Source of the DNA: JBBPZK01 sp965219175
Lineage (GTDB): Bacteria; Actinomycetota; Rubrobacteria; Rubrobacterales; Rubrobacteraceae
DNA: 64,000 bases
Direction: 5' to 3'
Assembly (NCBI GenBank): GCA_965219175.1
Contig: CBDCNI010000001.1
Location: 496,001 to 560,000 of the forward strand
Part shown: positions 59,606-64,000 of the stretch, in pieces
Layout: each line of letters starts with the position of its first letter
Numbering within the stretch: position 1 is the stretch's first letter
Made by a program: the position numbers and the translations under genes
The notes under the pieces: model-generated
Database searches by the model: none
Seen by the model: the letters and a program-made list of their open reading frames with translations, nothing else
Told to the model about the DNA's origin: nothing

Positions 59606-61126
59606 ATGCAAAATACACCGATACTCGAGATGCGGGGCATAAGCAAAGCTTTCTCCGGTGTTCAGGCCCTCGATAACGTGGATCTCGATCTGCGATCCGG
59701 CGAGGTTTTGGCGCTGGTGGGAGAAAACGGGGCCGGAAAATCAACGCTGGTGAAAACTCTAGCCGGTGTGGAAGCTCCTGACAGCGGTGAAATCTTGCTC
59801 AACGGCGAGACCGTGCAGATCAACGATCCTGGGCGGGCGCAAGCTTCGGGGATTGCGATAATACACCAGGAGTTGAATCTCGCCGGGCATTTGAGCGTTG
59901 CAGAGAATATCTTTGTTGGTCGGGAATTCCGTACGAGGCTCGGGTTTATAAACTTCAAGAAGATGAACAGTGAAGCGCGCTCGCTGCTCGAAGACTCGCT
60001 GCACAATACCAGCATAGATCCGCGAGACCTGCTGGGGGAGTTGAGCCTGGCGCGGCAGCAGATGGTCGAGATCGTGAAAGCGCTCTCTCTCGACGCGAGG
60101 ATCATCGTTATGGATGAGCCTACTTCTTCTCTCGCCGGTAATGACGTCGAGGCGCTCCTGGAACTGGTGATGAGGCTGCGCGAGCGCGGCGTGAGCATAA
60201 TCTACATTTCTCATCGCCTGGAGGAAATTTTCCGTATTAGCGACCGTATAACGGTGCTCCGTGACGGCAAGCTCGTAGGTGTTCGGGAGACGTCAGGCAC
60301 CGACCACGACGAGCTCGTGACGATGATGGTCGGCCGGAAGCTGGAAGATATATACGGAGAGGCCGGAGGAGCCGAGCCGGGGGACGTGGCTCTGGAGGTG
60401 CGGGGTCTGAACCAGGCCGGCAAGTTACACGACATCGACTTTTGCGTGCGGGAAGGTGAAATCGTGGGCCTGGCCGGTCTGATCGGCGCCGGCCGCACCG
60501 AGTTCGCACGGGCTCTGTTCGGCGTGGATAGCTTCGGTGACGGAGAGATTCTGATCAAAGGTCGGCAAGTGCGTATCGACTCCCCACAAAAAGCTATCGA
60601 GGCGGGTCTTGGTTACGTGCCGGAGGACCGCAAGAGTCAAGGTCTCTTCTTGAACATGTCCGTACGCGAGAACATCTCCGCCGCTACCACCAACAACATA
60701 AGCAGGAACGGGTTTATCCTGGCTCGAAAGGATAGAGACCTGGCGGAAAAATCGGTTGAACAACTAAAGATCCGGGCCGCTTCGATGGAGCAAAAGGTCA
60801 AGAACCTTAGCGGAGGCAACCAGCAAAAAATAGTCTTCGCGAAATGGCTGAACGTTCGCCCGAAGATCTTGATACTAGATGAGCCGACCAGAGGGGTCGA
60901 TGTAGGGGCGAAGGTAGATATTTACGCCTTGATCCGGGAAATGGCTCAACAAGACGTAGCGATAGTAGTTATCTGCTCTGAACTGCCCGAAGCCCTGGGG
61001 TTGAGTGACCGGATCGTGGTGATGCACGAGGGGCGGATAGCGGGAGAGTTGAACCGCGCCCAGGCTGATGAGGAGAAGATCATGGCGTTGGCTACGGGCA
61101 CTGGAAAGGAGGATGCGAATGTCTGA
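59606..61126 (+). CDS. sugar ABC transporter, double ATP-binding protein
   Basis: A 506-residue RbsA-type ATPase from ATG 59606. First half: Walker A GENGAGKST, Walker B IIVMDEPTSSLA. Second half: degenerate Walker A GLIGAGRTE, signature LSGGNQQK, and ILDEPTRGVD. Between the halves is the RbsA-like linker. It overlaps the permease start by 8 bp. Substrate presumably the four-carbon acid sugar. Confidence 0.92.
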   Translation: MQNTPILEMRGISKAFSGVQALDNVDLDLRSGEVLALVGENGAGKSTLVKTLAGVEAPDSGEILLNGETVQINDPGRAQASGIAIIHQELNLAGHLSVAENIFVGREFRTRLGFINFKKMNSEARSLLEDSLHNTSIDPRDLLGELSLARQQMVEIVKALSLDARIIVMDEPTSSLAGNDVEALLELVMRLRERGVSIIYISHRLEEIFRISDRITVLRDGKLVGVRETSGTDHDELVTMMVGRKLEDIYGEAGGAEPGDVALEVRGLNQAGKLHDIDFCVREGEIVGLAGLIGAGRTEFARALFGVDSFGDGEILIKGRQVRIDSPQKAIEAGLGYVPEDRKSQGLFLNMSVRENISAATTNNISRNGFILARKDRDLAEKSVEQLKIRAASMEQKVKNLSGGNQQKIVFAKWLNVRPKILILDEPTRGVDVGAKVDIYALIREMAQQDVAIVVICSELPEALGLSDRIVVMHEGRIAGELNRAQADEEKIMALATGTGKEDANV

Positions 61127-62129
61127 CGAGCGAACGAAGACGAGAGAAAAACCCTCCAGAGCGCAGGAGGGAGTGGGTACGGGACAACGACTCAAGCGAG
61201 TGATTCAGGCTCGTGAGGCGGGGCTCGTTGTTGTAATAATAATCATCTGCTTGGTGCTTTCGTTGCTTACTTCCAGTTTCTTGACGCCGGGCAACATCTT
61301 TATCTTGCTGCGTCAGATCAGCCTGGCGGCCATCATCGCCGTTGGTATGACGTTCGTCATCTTGACCGGTGGGATAGATCTTTCGGTTGGATCCACCGTA
61401 GCGCTTACTTCCGTCGTCACGGGTTATCTGTTGCTCGGCCTGAAGCTGCCGCTCGTAGTTGGTATTTTGGGCGGCGTAGCCGTAGGCGTGATCGTAGGCT
61501 TGTTGAATGGTTTTCTAGTCGTCAAGACGCACGTTCATTCTTTCGTAATCACTCTGGGCATGCTCGGCATAGCTAGAGGCGTGGCGCTCGGGTTCTCTGG
61601 AGGTAACACAGCCAGCGGCTTCGACCCTGCCTTCTTGGCTATAGGACAAGGCTCGTTTTTCGGGTTACCGTCACCGTTTATTGTTGCGATCGTTCTAGCT
61701 TTGGTTGCTCATATAGTGCTGAGTCGTACCGCTATTGGTCGTCACGTCTACTTCGTGGGCAGCAACACGGAGGCGGCTTCGCTGTCGGCGATCAAGGTCA
61801 ACCGGATCCTACTCATGGTCTTCGCCATATCCGGGGCGCTGGCAGCCGTCGAAAGCGTGATCGAAACCTCTTATCTGGCGACGGCGCAGCCTTCCGCCGG
61901 CGTGGGATACGAGTTGAGCGCCATAGGAGCGGTCGTCATAGGTGGCGCCAGCCTGTTCGGGGGCGTCGGTACCGTGCTTGGAACCATGCTGGGAGCGACG
62001 CTGCTAGGTTTGATCGCCAATGGATTGGTGCAGCTTGGGGTTTCGGCGTACTGGCAACAAGCGGCGACTGGCGTGGTAATCATCATAGCCGTTGCGCTGA
62101 ACACGTATAGACAACGTCAAGGGAAATAG
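61119..62129 (+). CDS. sugar ABC transporter permease
   Basis: A 336-residue RbsC-like membrane protein from ATG 61119 with GGAGG site; the longer frame is inside the ATPase gene. About nine helices. The motif ILTGGIDLSVGSTVALTS and the AIGRHVYFVGSNTEAASLSA loop are diagnostic for the family. It forms the channel of the importer. Confidence 0.92.
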   Translation: MSDERTKTREKPSRAQEGVGTGQRLKRVIQAREAGLVVVIIIICLVLSLLTSSFLTPGNIFILLRQISLAAIIAVGMTFVILTGGIDLSVGSTVALTSVVTGYLLLGLKLPLVVGILGGVAVGVIVGLLNGFLVVKTHVHSFVITLGMLGIARGVALGFSGGNTASGFDPAFLAIGQGSFFGLPSPFIVAIVLALVAHIVLSRTAIGRHVYFVGSNTEAASLSAIKVNRILLMVFAISGALAAVESVIETSYLATAQPSAGVGYELSAIGAVVIGGASLFGGVGTVLGTMLGATLLGLIANGLVQLGVSAYWQQAATGVVIIIAVALNTYRQRQGK

Positions 62130-62145
62130 TGAGAGGACAAATATA

Positions 62146-62910
62146 GTGGATATGCAAGGGAAGACCGTAGTCATCACCGGGGCCGGACGGGGCATCGGCG
62201 CGGCAACTGCTGATCTGTGCGCCCGCAACGGCGCGAAGGTAGTGGTTGCCGACATAAAGAAAGAGTGGGGCGAGCAAGTCGCGGAGAGAATTAGCGGAAA
62301 CGGCGGCGAGGCGCTCTTCCACGAGGTAGACGTGACAGACGAGGACTCGGTCGCCGGGATGATCCAGGTCGCGGTAGATAGGTTTGGGAAACTCGACTCG
62401 ATCGTCAACAATGCTGCGACTATCGTGGTCAAGAAAGCGGCGGATATCACCGCCGAGGAGTGGGAAAGGGTCATAAGAGTAAACTTGACCGGCGTCTTCT
62501 ACGGTTGTAAGCACGCCATTCGTCAATTCCAGACGCAGGGCGGTGGCGGCTCCATCGTGAACCTCGGCTCTATCTCCGCCATGGTAGGTTTGCCCGAGCA
62601 GGCTGTCTACTGCGCTTCGAAGGGTGGAGTTTTCCAGCTTACACGCCAGATAGCTATAGATTACGCAGAAGAGAACATTCGCTGCAACACTGTTGGGCCG
62701 GGATCTGTGGACGGGGAGTTCTTGCAGATCTACCTGGATGGACAGGAAGACCCCGAGCAGGCAGAGAAAGAGGTCCTCGCCAACCACCCGATCGGCAGAC
62801 TGGCCGCCCCTTCGGAGATCGCGGAAGCCATAATGTTTCTCGCTTCCGACCGATCTTCTTTCGTTACGGGTGCAAACCTTCAGGCGGATGGTGGCTACTC
62901 GGCAATCTAA
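62146..62910 (+). CDS. short-chain dehydrogenase/reductase
   Basis: A 254-residue SDR. The NAD(P) motif is VVITGAGRGIGAAT, NNAATIVV follows, and the catalytic residues are Ser in NLGSISA and Tyr-x3-Lys in YCASKGG. The conserved PG loop TVGPGSVDGE is present. Probably oxidises an alcohol of the acid sugar or an intermediate. GTG start 16 bp after the permease. Confidence 0.92.
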   Translation: MDMQGKTVVITGAGRGIGAATADLCARNGAKVVVADIKKEWGEQVAERISGNGGEALFHEVDVTDEDSVAGMIQVAVDRFGKLDSIVNNAATIVVKKAADITAEEWERVIRVNLTGVFYGCKHAIRQFQTQGGGGSIVNLGSISAMVGLPEQAVYCASKGGVFQLTRQIAIDYAEENIRCNTVGPGSVDGEFLQIYLDGQEDPEQAEKEVLANHPIGRLAAPSEIAEAIMFLASDRSSFVTGANLQADGGYSAI

Positions 62911-62952
62911 ACTGACGCTGCCCCAGCAAAGCTAGCAGTAGAGGATAGACCT

Positions 62953-63813
62953 GTGGCCGAACAGAACAAATTCGCTTACGTGCTCGGGCAGGCTCTGGGT
63001 TCGGGCCGGGCGGTCGGAGCCTTTACTTGCTATAACTTCGAGGGAATTCAGGCTGTCATGGTGGCTGCGGAGGCTCGACGGGCACCGGCCATAGTGCTGA
63101 TAAGCTCATCTTCCTTCGAAAGTCGTTATGGTGAACGACTCGTGAGAGGGTTTCGGGCAATGGTGGAGGATTCAACCGTGGAAATACTGCTCCAACTGGA
63201 TCACGTGTCGGATCCGCGGCTTATCGAGCGTGCTTTTGAGTGCGGCATAGACGCCGTAATGGCTGACGGCTCCAAGCTGCCCTACAAAGAGAACCTTGCT
63301 TTTACTCGCTCGATTGTGTCGATGGCAAAGGCAAGAGGTGTTGGTGTGGAGGCGGAGTTGGGCAGAATAGAGGGAGGAGAGGACGAAGCCAGAGAAGTCG
63401 CGGCAAGCTCGATGACAGACCCCGAAGAAGAACAGAGATTCAGAGAAGATAGCGATGTGGACTGCCTGGCGATTGCCGTTGGAAACGTCCACGGTCACTA
63501 CTCCGGCACGCCCGAGCTCGACTGGCGCCGGCTCGAAGAGATACGGGCGAGGGATCCCCTACCTCTGTCTCTGCATGGCGCCTCCGGGCTTGCGGAAATG
63601 GATCTGCGGAGAGCGGTTTCCATGGGAATCGCAAAGCTCAATGTCAACACCGAACTGAGGGCTGCGTACTTTGGCTGTCTGGAACGTGAGATCGAATCCT
63701 CGTCGGCCACGTTAAACCTGAAACATCTCGGCGACCAGCTCACGGAAGCCGTATCCAAAGTAGTCGATGAAAAACTTGCCGCTTTTGGGTGGCCGGAGAA
63801 GGGAGCGTCGTGA
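62953..63813 (+). CDS. class II fructose-bisphosphate-type aldolase
   Basis: A 286-residue zinc-dependent aldolase. Metal-binding His occurs in LLQLDHVSD, in AVGNVHGHYSG and in SLHGASG; ADGSKLPYKENLAFT and EAELGRIEGGEDE match the class II FBA/GatY-KbaY/FbaA group. It would cleave a phosphorylated intermediate in the pathway. GTG start; its stop overlaps the next GTG. Confidence 0.92.
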   Translation: MAEQNKFAYVLGQALGSGRAVGAFTCYNFEGIQAVMVAAEARRAPAIVLISSSSFESRYGERLVRGFRAMVEDSTVEILLQLDHVSDPRLIERAFECGIDAVMADGSKLPYKENLAFTRSIVSMAKARGVGVEAELGRIEGGEDEAREVAASSMTDPEEEQRFREDSDVDCLAIAVGNVHGHYSGTPELDWRRLEEIRARDPLPLSLHGASGLAEMDLRRAVSMGIAKLNVNTELRAAYFGCLEREIESSSATLNLKHLGDQLTEAVSKVVDEKLAAFGWPEKGAS

Positions 63814-64000
63814 AGCGACTCGGGTTTGTTGGGCTCGGAGCTATGGGTACGCCCATGGCCCGAGCACTGCTGGACTCAGGGTTCCAGCTCAAAGCATTCG
63901 ACGTACTTGCGGAAAGGTCCGAAGCTTTGGCTGAATCAGGAGCCGTAGTCGCCGACTCCATCCAGGATGTTGGCGACGATGTCGATACGTTGATACTGAT
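63810..64000 (+). CDS. 3-hydroxyisobutyrate dehydrogenase-like oxidoreductase, 3' end outside window
   Basis: From GTG 63810 the N-terminus reads RLGFVGLGAMGTPMARALLD, the Rossmann dinucleotide-binding motif of the beta-hydroxyacid dehydrogenase family. LtnD-type members oxidise L-threonate, D-threonate or erythronate at C2/C3 in DUF1537 pathways, so that role is likely here. Start overlaps the aldolase stop in GTGA form. The gene runs off the window. Confidence 0.85.
   Translation, partial: MKRLGFVGLGAMGTPMARALLDSGFQLKAFDVLAERSEALAESGAVVADSIQDVGDDVDTLIL

Overview
The window is 64 kb of high-GC bacterial chromosome, densely coding on both strands. An Actinomycetota host is likely, most plausibly a deep-branching Rubrobacter-like lineage. 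That is inferred from overall protein character, frequent GTG and TTG starts, and several genes whose TATAAT-like -10 box sits only 7-9 nt before the start codon, as in leaderless transcripts. No rRNA, tRNA, CRISPR array or intact mobile element was seen.

Layout. 1-1.9 kb: partial methyltransferase, small membrane protein, DUF2225 protein, small helical protein. 2.0-6.7 kb: complete BMP-type nucleoside ABC importer (lipoprotein, double ATPase, two permeases). 6.7-8.6 kb: two secreted proteins with LPxTG-like C-terminal anchors. 8.8-10.2 kb: XRE regulator divergent from clpP. 10.3-13 kb: ArsR/MFS/GNAT operon behind a palindromic promoter. 13.2-19.5 kb: MHS-type transporter, cysteine-less HesB-like protein, lipoprotein, ligA, degenerate GGDEF-like protein. 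19.8-25 kb: three-permease ABC-2 exporter followed by an RTX-repeat subtilase with an altered oxyanion position. 25-25.8 kb: IS5-type remnant between two 145/150-bp repeats. 26.3-31.8 kb: PAS-PAS-LuxR regulator behind a c-di-GMP-I riboswitch, NiCoT transporter behind a cobalamin riboswitch, DsbA/VKOR pair, lipoprotein, PRC-barrel protein.

32-44.2 kb is the most unusual part. An overlapping operon holds PspA, a membrane/coiled-coil protein, a coiled-coil protein, a J-domain protein and a tyrosine-recombinase-like protein that has lost most catalytic residues. Downstream comes a same-strand series of helical, repeat-rich proteins: a LEA-like 11-mer repeat protein, an Ala/Glu-rich protein and shorter ones. 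Three of these carry, in total, five copies of a domain resembling the E3-binding (peripheral subunit-binding) domain of 2-oxoacid dehydrogenases, without lipoyl or acyltransferase domains. This looks like an undescribed envelope- or stress-related assembly; its function is not known to me.

44.4-55 kb is nitrogen-centred: gltB/gltD, a GCS2-type carboxylate-amine ligase, a guanidine-I (ykkC) riboswitch in front of a broken ureohydrolase fused by deletion to a metallo-beta-lactamase remnant, an FmdB-like zinc ribbon divergent from an acetamidase/formamidase, then crcB plus DUF190. 55.4-64 kb is a FadR-regulated acid-sugar catabolic operon: regulator behind a 26-bp palindrome, Asp/Glu-racemase-like protein, DUF1537-type kinase, sugar ABC importer, SDR, class II aldolase and a 3-hydroxyisobutyrate-dehydrogenase-like gene cut by the window end.

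Three metabolite riboswitch classes in one window, assigned by recognisable conserved cores, give unusually direct regulatory information.
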